Under the pieces are notes generated by a model that made no database searches, was not told the DNA's origin, and saw only the letters and a program-made list of their open reading frames with translations. 64,000 nt of DNA, from contig NZ_CP136865.1 of NCBI RefSeq assembly GCF_045689245.1, positions 1,612,001-1,676,000 of the forward strand, written 5' to 3'. Position numbers and translations under genes: made by a program. Each line of letters starts with the position of its first letter. Positions within the stretch are counted from its first letter, which is position 1. Shown here piece by piece: positions 1-7,840 of this stretch. This stretch comes from Congregibacter brevis. GTDB lineage: Bacteria > Pseudomonadota > Gammaproteobacteria > Pseudomonadales > Halieaceae.

Positions 1-76
1 AGCCATCACTGCGCTGTCCCGTGATGTGCAGGAATAAATTGAGCTTGGCTGGCGCAGTAACGGTGACGGACGGCAT
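1..76 (-). CDS. ispE: 4-diphosphocytidyl-2-C-methyl-D-erythritol kinase, N-terminal fragment
   Basis: Only the first ~25 codons lie in the window; the gene continues beyond base 1. Translated on the minus strand from the ATG at 76-74 it reads MPSVTVTAPAKLNLFLHITG, followed by QRSDG. This is the conserved N-terminus of IspE, the GHMP-family kinase that phosphorylates CDP-methylerythritol in the non-mevalonate isoprenoid pathway in the cytosol. The neighbour order hemA / TPR / lolB / ispE is the usual one in gammaproteobacteria and supports the call. An ATG further upstream (at 93) is followed at once by a stop, so the chosen start is the only reasonable one. The rest of the protein cannot be judged. 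Confidence 0.85.
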   Translation of the reverse strand, partial: MPSVTVTAPAKLNLFLHITGQRSDG

Positions 77-155
77 ACGCCTGATTATCGCATGGAGAAC
101 CGGGGATTGACTTATTGCCGGCGTAAACTCTGTCAGCTACTGGGTCGCAAACCAG

Positions 156-866
156 CTACAGCTGCCAATCCCGCAATATAATCTTGAGCGTTAGCTGGCT
201 TTTCGGCTCCGCGAGGCTCAAGCGCGTGGGCATCGCCAATCCCTGCTTGCCTCGATACTCACTGTACGTTATCACCCAGCCGTTTTGCTCGAAGCCCTTA
301 GCGAGCGCCTCATCCGTCTCTAAATCCGAAACGGGCAAAAGAGGGTCAGGAACACCGCGAAGCCAGTGATGAATAGAGGCGACTGGAACAGGAAGTAGGG
401 CGCCATTCGATAGCCACGGAGCGGCGTCAGCGGGATAGAGGCGCTCGATACCGTCTCGCTTCACGCGCAGCAAAGCGCCGTCATTGCTGATTTCAGTGCT
501 GCCGACACCTAAGGGGCCCGAAAGTCTTAAGTTGCTCTGTTGGCTTGTTTGTTGCCAATCCAGGCTCACACTGCCCGCGTCATTCGGTAAGCGATACGCG
601 ACCTTGCCTCTTACCCGCCAATCGTTCAGCTCGGCAACCACCGCCAATCTCTCCAGCCAGCGCTCCTCCTCACCGACCAGCGGAGCTTGCGGAGGTGCTG
701 GGGCGGAGGTGGTAGGCACTGGGGGTGCGGTTGTGCACGCGCTCAAGCCGACAAGCAGTAGCGTAGCAATCGCAAAAACGCACATTTGTGCAGAATCAAA
801 AGCGCGTCCAAGAAGAAAAGAAACTGCGCTAGGCGCCGAGCGCCTCGCCTTAGCTGTCGCGAGCAT
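156..866 (-). CDS. lolB: Outer-membrane lipoprotein receptor LolB
   Basis: LolB receives lipoproteins from the periplasmic carrier LolA and inserts them into the inner leaflet of the outer membrane. The 236-residue product has a hydrophobic signal segment ending in a lipobox (L-S-A-C near residue 44), so LolB is itself a lipoprotein. The mature part carries a family-like stretch around NDWRVRGKVAYR, followed by a beta-rich domain. The ATG overlaps the TAA of the upstream TPR gene by one base (TAATG), which suggests translational coupling. An internal ATG at residue 28 would give a more compact signal peptide and is a real alternative start. The position between a TPR lipoprotein and ispE next to hemA is the standard lolB context. 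Confidence 0.88.
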   Translation of the reverse strand: MLATAKARRSAPSAVSFLLGRAFDSAQMCVFAIATLLLVGLSACTTAPPVPTTSAPAPPQAPLVGEEERWLERLAVVAELNDWRVRGKVAYRLPNDAGSVSLDWQQTSQQSNLRLSGPLGVGSTEISNDGALLRVKRDGIERLYPADAAPWLSNGALLPVPVASIHHWLRGVPDPLLPVSDLETDEALAKGFEQNGWVITYSEYRGKQGLAMPTRLSLAEPKSQLTLKIILRDWQL

Positions 867-2728
867 TAGGACTCGGCGTCGGCTTGAAGACTGATACCCA
901 AACGGGTGAGAGTTTCATTGAGTACCGCATGTTGCGGGTCTTCTTGAAGCGCGCCACGCCAAACTGCCATGGCGCCGGTGGTGTTTCCGCTTGCCCACAA
1001 AACCTCGCCCAGGTGCGCCGCCACCTCGGGATCGGGAAAGCTGGCATAAGCTCGCGTTAGGTACTGCTGAGCATTCTCCAGATCGCCTTGCCGGAATAGA
1101 ACCCAGCCCATGCTGTCGAGAATGGCAGGTTCATTGGGCGACAGCGCCAGAGCTTTTTCGATAAGCACCTTGGCCTCGTCATAGCGGTCAGTCCTATTGG
1201 CTAAGGTGTAACCCAGTGCATTAAGCGCCGTGGAGTTTTCCGGGTCGCGATCGATGATCGCCCGCAAGTCAGTCTCCGCCGCCGGAATGTTACCCGTACG
1301 TTCATGGGCGACAGAGCGTGCGTAGCGCAAGTTGTCGGACTCGGGGAATTCGTTAATCGCGCGATCGAGAAGCTCCAGTCCCTGTTCATCGCGATCGGTC
1401 TCATTATAAATGTTGGCTTCCAGCGCAAAGAGCTGTTCCTTGCGATGCGGGTAGCTTTGTCTGAGGCGGTCCATGTAAGCCGACAGCTCCTGATCCTGGC
1501 CCCGGCCAATCTGGATCTGCGCAATACTAATGGTGGCTTTCATTAAATCCGTGCCGTCTCCGACCTGTTGAAAAAGCTGTACCGCTTCATCCAGCTCTTC
1601 TTCAGTGCGGGCAATTTGTCCGAGGAACAAATACGCCTCATCGGTACGCTTGTTCAGAGCGATGACCTGTTGCAGGTACACCTTCGCAGCAGCATTGTCT
1701 TCAAGCTCGTGATTGATCAGCGCCAATGAGAAAAGCAGGTCTGCATTGTGGGGAGCTTCGGCGGAGAGTATTTCAAACTGCTTTCTTGCCGCTCCCATGT
1801 CCTGGCTAGCAAGAAGCCGGGCGTATTGCAGTCTAAGCTCCGTGCGAGAAGGGTCTTCGTCAAGTGCTTCCTCCATGCGTGCCAGAGGCTCATCTACACC
1901 ATCCGCAAGGTTGAGTTTGGCTTCCAAAATTAGTGCCTGGCGCTGGTAGGGCTCCAGAGCGAAAACCGGTGCCAGACGCGCCCGGGCAGCTGCGGCGTCG
2001 CCGCGCTCTTCCGCCATGAGGGCATGGGTTAGACGTAGCGATACGTCATCGCCTAGATCGTCATCTAGCAACGCCTGAGTATCACTATCAAGGCCAACTT
2101 GATCGGCAGGTCGAAGCGCTTTGTAGCGGTTAAGTAATACGGGGAACTTGGCTTTCTCTCCAGCCCTTGCGACTGCCGCTAAATAGGGAAGGGCTTCGCG
2201 ATTGCGGCCCTGTCGTGCAAGCAGCGTGGCGAGGGTGCTGTTTGCCTCGACGTTATCAGGCTCAAGCTCCACCCAGAGTCGAACTGCCCGAAAGGCTTCG
2301 CGTTCGCGCTGCAGGTACTGCGCTAGATGCGTTGCATGAGCACTGACAGCAGGATCCTGAAGCACATCCGCTTGATCGAGGTAAGTGTCAAGCGCTGTAT
2401 CAAAGTCTCGGCGTCGGAGAGCAAATTCGGCAAGAAGCAGCGGATACACGGAGGCTTCAGGGATAGGTCGTTCGGGCACCGGTGGAGGTGGCGGACTGTC
2501 GACTTTTGCGACGCTGTCGGCCTGTTGGTCCAAATCTTCGCTGTCAACAATCTGGTTGTTCGTGGCGCAGCCGCTGAGAGCCGCGAAAGCCACAAGCGTT
2601 GCGACCAGCCGCGCAACACGGCAGCCACTATCCGCAGGATCGCTAATGCGAGTCACCGCCGCAGGCGACAGTCGGAAAAGGCCAGCAGGCGGAGTTCTGA
2701 AATGGCGAATTAGAGGGTCAAAAAGCAT
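866..2728 (-). CDS. TPR-repeat lipoprotein upstream of lolB
   Basis: This is a long tetratricopeptide-repeat protein of about 620 residues. A signal segment ends in a lipobox (A-L-S-G-C, about 53 residues after the chosen start), followed by a Pro-rich linker and then many helical TPR units through to the C-terminus (for example repeats around DNADLLFSLALINHELEDN and NSTALNALGYTLANRTDRY). TPR proteins scaffold protein complexes; homologues next to lolB in Pseudomonas-type genomes have no settled function. The reading frame is open up to 2833, but I chose the ATG at 2728 because the extra 35 residues are Arg-rich and unlike a signal peptide. The n-region is still unusually long, so the start is uncertain. 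It is coupled to lolB by TAATG and divergent from hemA. Confidence 0.75.
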   Translation of the reverse strand: MLFDPLIRHFRTPPAGLFRLSPAAVTRISDPADSGCRVARLVATLVAFAALSGCATNNQIVDSEDLDQQADSVAKVDSPPPPPVPERPIPEASVYPLLLAEFALRRRDFDTALDTYLDQADVLQDPAVSAHATHLAQYLQREREAFRAVRLWVELEPDNVEANSTLATLLARQGRNREALPYLAAVARAGEKAKFPVLLNRYKALRPADQVGLDSDTQALLDDDLGDDVSLRLTHALMAEERGDAAAARARLAPVFALEPYQRQALILEAKLNLADGVDEPLARMEEALDEDPSRTELRLQYARLLASQDMGAARKQFEILSAEAPHNADLLFSLALINHELEDNAAAKVYLQQVIALNKRTDEAYLFLGQIARTEEELDEAVQLFQQVGDGTDLMKATISIAQIQIGRGQDQELSAYMDRLRQSYPHRKEQLFALEANIYNETDRDEQGLELLDRAINEFPESDNLRYARSVAHERTGNIPAAETDLRAIIDRDPENSTALNALGYTLANRTDRYDEAKVLIEKALALSPNEPAILDSMGWVLFRQGDLENAQQYLTRAYASFPDPEVAAHLGEVLWASGNTTGAMAVWRGALQEDPQHAVLNETLTRLGISLQADAES

Positions 2729-2900
2729 GTGTCTAACCGGGTTGCTGAACGCGAATGATGACACAGTGAGACAGCGAAACCCACGCTGCGTTCGATACCT
2801 ATTGCAAGAGTTTCGTGGGCTGCGCTGGCGCAAGATGCAGTCATTGAGTTTTAGTATCCCTAACAGCGGTACATTTAAGCCTGCGATTTTTCTCTCAGAC

Positions 2901-2909
2901 TGCTAGAAT
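2901..2909 (+). promoter_or_regulatory. Probable extended -10 promoter for hemA
   Basis: The sequence TGCTAGAAT matches the extended -10 form TGnTAnAAT of sigma-70 promoters. It lies 44 bases before the hemA GTG, which predicts a leader of roughly 37 bases. No good -35 hexamer is present at 16-18 bases, consistent with an extended -10 promoter. This is seen in sequence only; the activity is inferred. Confidence 0.5.
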
Positions 2910-2952
2910 CCTCCCCAAGAGCGACTGACAAGCAAGCTGGACACTTTTTGCT

Positions 2953-4368
2953 GTGAACTTGATAGCACTAGGCATTAACCACAACTCTGCGCACGTTGAT
3001 GTGCGGGAGCGGGTGGCTTTTGCCCCGGAGCAAGTGTCCGAGGCTATGAATGATGCGTGTCGTTCGGCGGAAATAGACGAAGTTGTAGTCCTTTCGACCT
3101 GTAATCGCACCGAAATCTACGCAGTGGCGTCGACGGTGAAGCCGCTCGCTGAAAAAGCCCGAGAGTTGATTGATTGGATGGCGAGTTATCACCACTTGTC
3201 GGCGGATGATCTTCGCGGTGCTGCCTACCACCATGAAGGTGAGGCCGCGCTCCGCCATATGGTGCACGTAGCCGCGGGTTTGGACTCGATGGTTCTTGGG
3301 GAGCCGCAAATATTCGGACAACTTAAGTCCGCTTATGCGGTCGCCAACGACGCGGGAACCGTGGGTAGCGAGCTCGGTCGTTTGTTTCCTCGAGTTTTCA
3401 CTATCGCCAAGAAAGTGCGCACCGATACGGCCATTGGCGAGAACCCCGTCTCCGTAGCCTTTGCGGCAGTCGATGTCGCACGACGAATTTTCACCGATTT
3501 GAATGACTGCAACGCGCTGCTCGTGGGTGCTGGAGAAACCATAGAGCTGGTAACGCGACACCTCATCGAAGCAGGCGTGAGCAATATTGTGATTGCGAAT
3601 CGCACCTTGGGAAGAGCCCGCGAGTTGGCTCAGCAGTTTGGGGCCGACGCGGTGCTTCTCGCTGAGATTCCAGACCACCTGCCTAAATCCGACATTGTCA
3701 TAACCTCTACCGCCAGTCAGTTACCGATCATTGGAAAAGGCACGGTGGAGTCGGCACTCAAAGCCCGGCGCCATCGCCCGATGTTAATGGTCGACATCGC
3801 GGTGCCCAGAGATATTGAGCCGCAGGTTAGCGATCTGCGTGACGTTTATTTGTACAGCGTGGATGACCTGAAGCAGATCGTTGACGGAAACCTTCGCGCT
3901 CGTCAGCAGGAAGTGAGTAAGGCGGACGAAATCATCGCGAAGGGTATCGCCACCGTTGGCGAGGAGCATCGTTCGCTAGGCGCTGTAGACCTTGTGAAGC
4001 AGTATCGGCAATCGGCCGAAGCTCTCAGGCAGATAGAATTAGAAAGAGCCCTGGCATCCATAAGTCGGGGGGACGACCCGCAACAGGTGGTCGCGCAGCT
4101 CGCTCGCGCTATTACCAACAAACTTATTCATGCGCCTACCACCGGTCTCAAGAAGGCCAGCGCAGAAGGGCGTCATGATGTTCTAGGTCATGCCGCGCGT
4201 CTTCTCGGTCTGCAGAACGCTGATGACTCCATATCAGCTGATGGCTCCGTATCAGCTGATGGCTCCATGTCACAAGCGGCGGATCAATTGGCAGTGGGAG
4301 CTGATCAGGTTTCCAATGCAGCGAGCGAGAGCGAGAGTCCCAGAGCGCCCGGCCCCACGCTGCAGTGA
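2953..4368 (+). CDS. hemA: Glutamyl-tRNA reductase
   Basis: HemA reduces Glu-tRNA(Glu) to glutamate-1-semialdehyde with NADPH, the first committed step of tetrapyrrole synthesis in the C5 pathway. The start is GTG, giving the family N-terminus NLIALGINHNSAHVDVRERV. The catalytic Cys lies in STCNRTEIYA (about residue 50), the substrate-binding stretch MVLGEPQIFGQ follows, and the NADPH-binding Rossmann motif is VGAGE. The C-terminal dimerisation region is present. At 471 residues it is longer than the typical ~420-430; the excess is a low-complexity Ser/Asp/Ala tail built partly on an 18-base tandem repeat. It overlaps prfA by three bases (GTGA), so hemA, prfA and prmC probably form one operon. 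Confidence 0.96.
   Translation: MNLIALGINHNSAHVDVRERVAFAPEQVSEAMNDACRSAEIDEVVVLSTCNRTEIYAVASTVKPLAEKARELIDWMASYHHLSADDLRGAAYHHEGEAALRHMVHVAAGLDSMVLGEPQIFGQLKSAYAVANDAGTVGSELGRLFPRVFTIAKKVRTDTAIGENPVSVAFAAVDVARRIFTDLNDCNALLVGAGETIELVTRHLIEAGVSNIVIANRTLGRARELAQQFGADAVLLAEIPDHLPKSDIVITSTASQLPIIGKGTVESALKARRHRPMLMVDIAVPRDIEPQVSDLRDVYLYSVDDLKQIVDGNLRARQQEVSKADEIIAKGIATVGEEHRSLGAVDLVKQYRQSAEALRQIELERALASISRGDDPQQVVAQLARAITNKLIHAPTTGLKKASAEGRHDVLGHAARLLGLQNADDSISADGSVSADGSMSQAADQLAVGADQVSNAASESESPRAPGPTLQ
4220..4272 (+). repeat. 18-base tandem repeat in the hemA 3' end
   Basis: Two near-perfect 18-base units (4231-4248 and 4249-4266; they differ at the first base), flanked by partial copies, encode the peptide repeat SISADG/SVSADG. 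The unit length is a multiple of three, so copy-number changes would not shift the hemA frame. The repeat lies in the non-conserved tail beyond the catalytic and dimerisation domains. Confidence 0.85.
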
Positions 4369-5450
4369 AGTCTTCGCTGCTCTACAAGCTGGAGACGCTT
4401 TCCGAGCGTCACGAAGAGGTTTCAGCCTTGCTGGGGGATCCCGGCGTGATTTCGGATCAAGACCAGTTTCGTCGCCTATCCAGAGAGTTTTCTGAACTGG
4501 AAACCGTCGTTAAGTGTTTTGCTGACTATCAAGAGCTCCAAGGCGATCTCGAGGCTGCGGAATCAATGTTGTCGGATGACGATGCCGATATGCGGGAGAT
4601 GGCAAAGGCAGAAATTAGTGAAGGTGAAGCTCGCCGAGAAGAGCTGGAAGCTGAGCTTCAGGTGCTTCTGTTGCCGCGGGATCCTAAAGACAGTCACAAT
4701 GTTTTTTTAGAAATTCGTGCCGGTACGGGCGGTGATGAGGCCGCGATTTTCTCCGGTGATTTGCAGCGGATGTACAGTCGCTTCGCGGAGCGGCAGGGCT
4801 GGCGTATGGAGGTGCTTTCTGAGCGCCCCGGCGAGCATGGCGGCTACAAAGAAATCATTAGTCGCATAGAGGGTAAGGACGTATACGCCTTTCTCAAGTT
4901 TGAGTCCGGTGCACACCGCGTGCAGCGCGTTCCCGAAACCGAATCTCAGGGCCGCATTCATACCTCCGCCTGTACTGTGGCTATCCTCGCGGAGCCAGAG
5001 GAACTTGAAGCTGTCGAGATCAATAAGGCGGACCTTCGTGTTGATACCTATCGAGCTTCGGGAGCTGGTGGGCAGCACGTCAACAAGACCGACTCCGCGG
5101 TGCGGCTCACCCACTTGCCTACAGGTATCGTAGTGGAGTGTCAGGATGAGCGTTCCCAGCACAAGAATCGTGCGCGGGCTATGTCCCTGCTGCAGGCCAA
5201 GCTCAATAGTAGTGCTGAGGATGCACAGGCTAGCGAGCAGGCCGAGCAGCGAAGAAATCTCGTCGGCACCGGCGATCGATCGGATCGCATCCGAACCTAC
5301 AATTTTCCTCAGGGAAGAGTGACGGACCATCGCATCAACCTCACGCTATACAAGCTCGATGAGGTTGTGGCGGGTGATATGGATCCGGTGCTTGGCCCTC
5401 TCCGTCAGGAGCATCAGGCCGACCAGCTAGCGGCTATGTCTGGACAGTAA
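4365..5450 (+). CDS. prfA: Peptide chain release factor 1
   Basis: RF1 recognises UAA and UAG stop codons and triggers peptidyl-tRNA hydrolysis on the ribosome. The 361-residue product is full length. It has the stop-codon recognition tripeptide of PxT type (P-E-T, residues 190-192, within RVPETESQGR) and the catalytic GGQ loop at residues 235-237 (SGAGGQHVNKTDSAVR). The GTG start overlaps the hemA stop codon by three bases. The TAA stop overlaps the ATG of prmC (TAATG). prmC encodes the enzyme that methylates the GGQ glutamine of this protein, so the operon pairs substrate and modifier. Confidence 0.97.
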   Translation: MKSSLLYKLETLSERHEEVSALLGDPGVISDQDQFRRLSREFSELETVVKCFADYQELQGDLEAAESMLSDDDADMREMAKAEISEGEARREELEAELQVLLLPRDPKDSHNVFLEIRAGTGGDEAAIFSGDLQRMYSRFAERQGWRMEVLSERPGEHGGYKEIISRIEGKDVYAFLKFESGAHRVQRVPETESQGRIHTSACTVAILAEPEELEAVEINKADLRVDTYRASGAGGQHVNKTDSAVRLTHLPTGIVVECQDERSQHKNRARAMSLLQAKLNSSAEDAQASEQAEQRRNLVGTGDRSDRIRTYNFPQGRVTDHRINLTLYKLDEVVAGDMDPVLGPLRQEHQADQLAAMSGQ

Positions 5451-6292
5451 TGGCGAGTGTTCGTGATCTGCTTGCGCAGAGCAGAACTCTGGCGGGTGAG
5501 GAAGCGCTTCGTGAAGCACAGTTGTTACTCTGCGCGGCTCTCGATAAGCCACGAAGCTATCTTATTGCCTGGCCTGAGGCCGATGTTCCAGCTGCTGCCG
5601 AACGGCGTTACCGTGATTGGCTGCAAAAGCGCGTCCAAGGCGTACCTATTGCTTACCTATTAGGTGCGCGGGATTTTTGGTCACTGTCTCTTCAGGTTAA
5701 CGAGGCGACGCTCATTCCGCGCGCTGACACGGAGTTACTTGTTGAGACTGCGTTATCTCTAGACCTGTCTGGGGATGCCGCAGTACTGGATCTTGGAACG
5801 GGGTCCGGTGCGATAGCTCTGGCACTGGCAAAAGAGCGACCCTTCTGGCGGATAACAGCGGTTGAGCAAAGTATCGAGGCCTTCGAGGTTGCCAGAGCCA
5901 ACGGCGAGCACTTGGGATTACAGCGCATTGAATGGCTTCTTGGTGACTGGTACTCAAAGCTATCAGGGCGTCGTTTTTCCCTGATAGTGAGCAATCCACC
6001 GTACATCGCTGAAGGGGATCCCCACCTCATTAACGGAGACCTGCGCTTCGAACCCCGATCCGCACTCGCGTCTGGGGTCGACGGCCTGGATGACATTCGA
6101 GAGATCATTGACTCGGCTCCTATGCATCTGGAGCCGGGTGGTCAGTTGTTTTTGGAGCACGGCTTTGCACAGGGAACTCCGGTACGTGCGCTGCTGACGG
6201 CCGCTGGCTTCCTAAATGTCGGAAGCTCGCGCGACCTTGCGGGCCATGAGCGTGTTAGTGGTGGCGCGTGGAAGGGAGAACTGGCAGAGTAA
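5450..6292 (+). CDS. prmC: Release factor glutamine methyltransferase
   Basis: PrmC transfers a methyl group from S-adenosylmethionine to the glutamine of the GGQ motif in release factors RF1 and RF2. The 280-residue protein has the N-terminal helical domain, the SAM-binding motif VLDLGTGSGAIAL (residues 112-124) and the amide-binding NPPY motif at residues 182-185. Its ATG overlaps the stop of prfA by one base, so translation is probably coupled. Length and motifs are standard. A shadow frame runs along its first part and is not coding. Confidence 0.96.
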   Translation: MASVRDLLAQSRTLAGEEALREAQLLLCAALDKPRSYLIAWPEADVPAAAERRYRDWLQKRVQGVPIAYLLGARDFWSLSLQVNEATLIPRADTELLVETALSLDLSGDAAVLDLGTGSGAIALALAKERPFWRITAVEQSIEAFEVARANGEHLGLQRIEWLLGDWYSKLSGRRFSLIVSNPPYIAEGDPHLINGDLRFEPRSALASGVDGLDDIREIIDSAPMHLEPGGQLFLEHGFAQGTPVRALLTAAGFLNVGSSRDLAGHERVSGGAWKGELAE

Positions 6293-6332
6293 GGTATCCG
6301 AGTAGGTTGTACAGAAGCCAGGGAGAAGGCGA

Positions 6333-7103
6333 GTGCTGAGCGACCGGGAGTTAGAGCAGTATAGTCGGCAGCTGATGTTGCCCGATTTCACTCTGGAATA
6401 TCAGGAGCGCCTTCGTAGCGCTTGGGTCTTGGTCGTTGGCTGTGGTGGTCTGGGGAGCCCTCTCGCAATTTATCTTGCCGCTGCGGGCGTGGGTCGTCTT
6501 ATTCTTGCGGATGGCGATACCGTTGAGCGCACAAATCTGCATCGACAGATTCTCCATGGAGAGGCTGACATCGGTCGATCCAAGGCAGCTTCTGCGGCAG
6601 CGCTGATCAGCGCCCACTATCCCGATTGCCGCGTCTCCCAGTTCACCGAAAACCTTGAAGAAGATGCATTAAACCAAGCGGTGAATAGCGTGCAATTGGT
6701 TGCGGACGGAACGGACAATTACCCAACACGTTTTTCATTGAATCGCGCCTGCATTCGCGCAGGTAAACCTCTCGTGTCTGCCGCAGCCGCGCGCTCCGAA
6801 GGCCAGCTAGCAACCTTTGATGTAGGAAGTGGGGGCGCATGTTACCGCTGCCTGTATCCACAGGAAGGAGCCACTACTGCTCTTTCCTGTCGCGAGAATG
6901 GTGTTCTGGGGCCGGTGGTCGGAGCGCTTGGTACCCTTCAGGCACTGGAGGTGATCAAGGTTCTTACAGGCTGGGGTGAGTCCCTGCGATCAAAAGTACT
7001 GATGATGGATTTGAGGAGTTACGAGCAAAACATCATCGAAATCTCTCGGCGGGACGATTGCCCTGACTGTGGTGGAGAACTGCGTCGGGGATTTGGTTTG
7101 TAA
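6333..7103 (+). CDS. moeB: HesA/MoeB/ThiF-family adenylyltransferase, MoeB-like
   Basis: This E1-like enzyme probably adenylates the C-terminal glycine of a ubiquitin-like sulfur carrier such as MoaD (molybdopterin synthesis) or ThiS. The ATP-binding Rossmann motif GCGGLGSP covers residues 36-43. Four zinc-type cysteines are visible (C170, C173, C243, C246), with a further Cys at 186. Residues 1-20 contain the family opening ELEQYSRQLMLPDF. At 256 residues it lacks a rhodanese domain. The start is GTG at 6333, preceded by a purine-rich GGGAGAAGG. The position right after prmC matches the Pseudomonas hemA-prfA-prmC-moeB order, which favours MoeB over ThiF; sequence alone does not separate them. 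Confidence 0.85.
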   Translation: MLSDRELEQYSRQLMLPDFTLEYQERLRSAWVLVVGCGGLGSPLAIYLAAAGVGRLILADGDTVERTNLHRQILHGEADIGRSKAASAAALISAHYPDCRVSQFTENLEEDALNQAVNSVQLVADGTDNYPTRFSLNRACIRAGKPLVSAAAARSEGQLATFDVGSGGACYRCLYPQEGATTALSCRENGVLGPVVGALGTLQALEVIKVLTGWGESLRSKVLMMDLRSYEQNIIEISRRDDCPDCGGELRRGFGL

Positions 7104-7198
7104 ACGATTGGTAATAATTACGGGAACGGCACGGAAGAACCGCGGTCAGACCTTTCGTTAACAAGCCACATTTTTTTACGTCCAAGAGGGTAGCGGCA

Positions 7199-7783
7199 GT
7201 GAGTTCATTGGTTCATGGTTTTGGTCGCTTTCAAGAAGCGCTGTTCGGACGTCTTGCTTATCTTGATGGGCTTGGGCCGCTCGCCCTTAGACTCTATCTC
7301 GTCCCAGTGTTTTGGATGGCCGGTACGCAAAAAATTGCCGGCATGGAAAACACTATCGAATGGTTTGGCAACGCTGAGTATGGTCTAGGTCTGCCTTTTC
7401 CTGCGGTGCTGGCTTATTTGGCCGCTTATTCTGAGGCGATCGGGGCATTGCTGCTTCTCTTGGGTTTGGCGACGCGATGGATTTCAATTCCTTTGATAGT
7501 CACGATGCTTGTCGCCATCTTTGCCGTGCATTGGGGCAATGGGTGGGCGGCGATTGCTGATTCCAGCGCGCCGGAAGTCGCTCAGCGATTGGGGGCGGCC
7601 CGGGAGTTGCTTAGGGATCATGGGAACTACACCTGGCTCACCGAGAAAGGGAGCTTTGTGATTCTTAACAACGGTATAGAGTTCGCCGTTACCTATCTGG
7701 TCATGTTGTTGACGCTTTTGTTTACTGGAGGTGGCCGATACGTAAGCGTCGATTACTACCTCGGTCGCCTGCTCAATCGCTGA
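7199..7783 (+). CDS. DoxX-family membrane protein
   Basis: This is a 194-residue integral membrane protein of the DoxX family. It has an N-terminal segment with FWMAGTQKIAGMENTIEWFG, typical of DoxX proteins, and about four hydrophobic segments (near residues 30, 70-90, 95-115 and 160-180). Family members are linked to quinone-dependent redox or oxidative-stress functions, but the precise role of this one cannot be read from the sequence. The start is GTG at 7199, 95 bases after the MoeB-like gene, so it may be a separate unit. The residues between the last two membrane segments (about 120-150) are hydrophilic. Confidence 0.75.
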   Translation: MSSLVHGFGRFQEALFGRLAYLDGLGPLALRLYLVPVFWMAGTQKIAGMENTIEWFGNAEYGLGLPFPAVLAYLAAYSEAIGALLLLLGLATRWISIPLIVTMLVAIFAVHWGNGWAAIADSSAPEVAQRLGAARELLRDHGNYTWLTEKGSFVILNNGIEFAVTYLVMLLTLLFTGGGRYVSVDYYLGRLLNR

Positions 7784-7801
7784 TCAATTATTCGCCAAAA
7801 A

Positions 7802-7830
7802 TGCTAGACTTCGCGCCTAAATTTTTAGGC
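7802..7830 (+). promoter_or_regulatory. Extended -10 motif and hairpin before the helicase gene
   Basis: TGCTAGACT at 7802-7810 resembles an extended -10 promoter. It is followed at 7815-7830 by an inverted repeat (GCCTAAA / TTTAGGC, 7-base arms, 2-base centre) ending ten bases before the TTG start codon at 7841. If transcription starts near 7817, the hairpin would sit at the very 5' end of the mRNA, where it could affect stability or translation. The sequence is clear; the role is inferred. Confidence 0.4.
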
Positions 7831-7840
7831 AGATACCCCT

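Noticed and set aside
2968..3678. 236-codon open frame antisense to hemA
   Set aside because: hemA on the plus strand is a clear conserved gene. The antisense frame is a codon-bias shadow without domain or start signal.
4707..5330. 207-codon frame antisense to prfA
   Set aside because: Shadow of a conserved gene; no ribosome site or family resemblance.
5692..6108. 138-codon frame antisense to prmC
   Set aside because: Covers the conserved NPPY and SAM-motif region of prmC; reverse-strand shadow.
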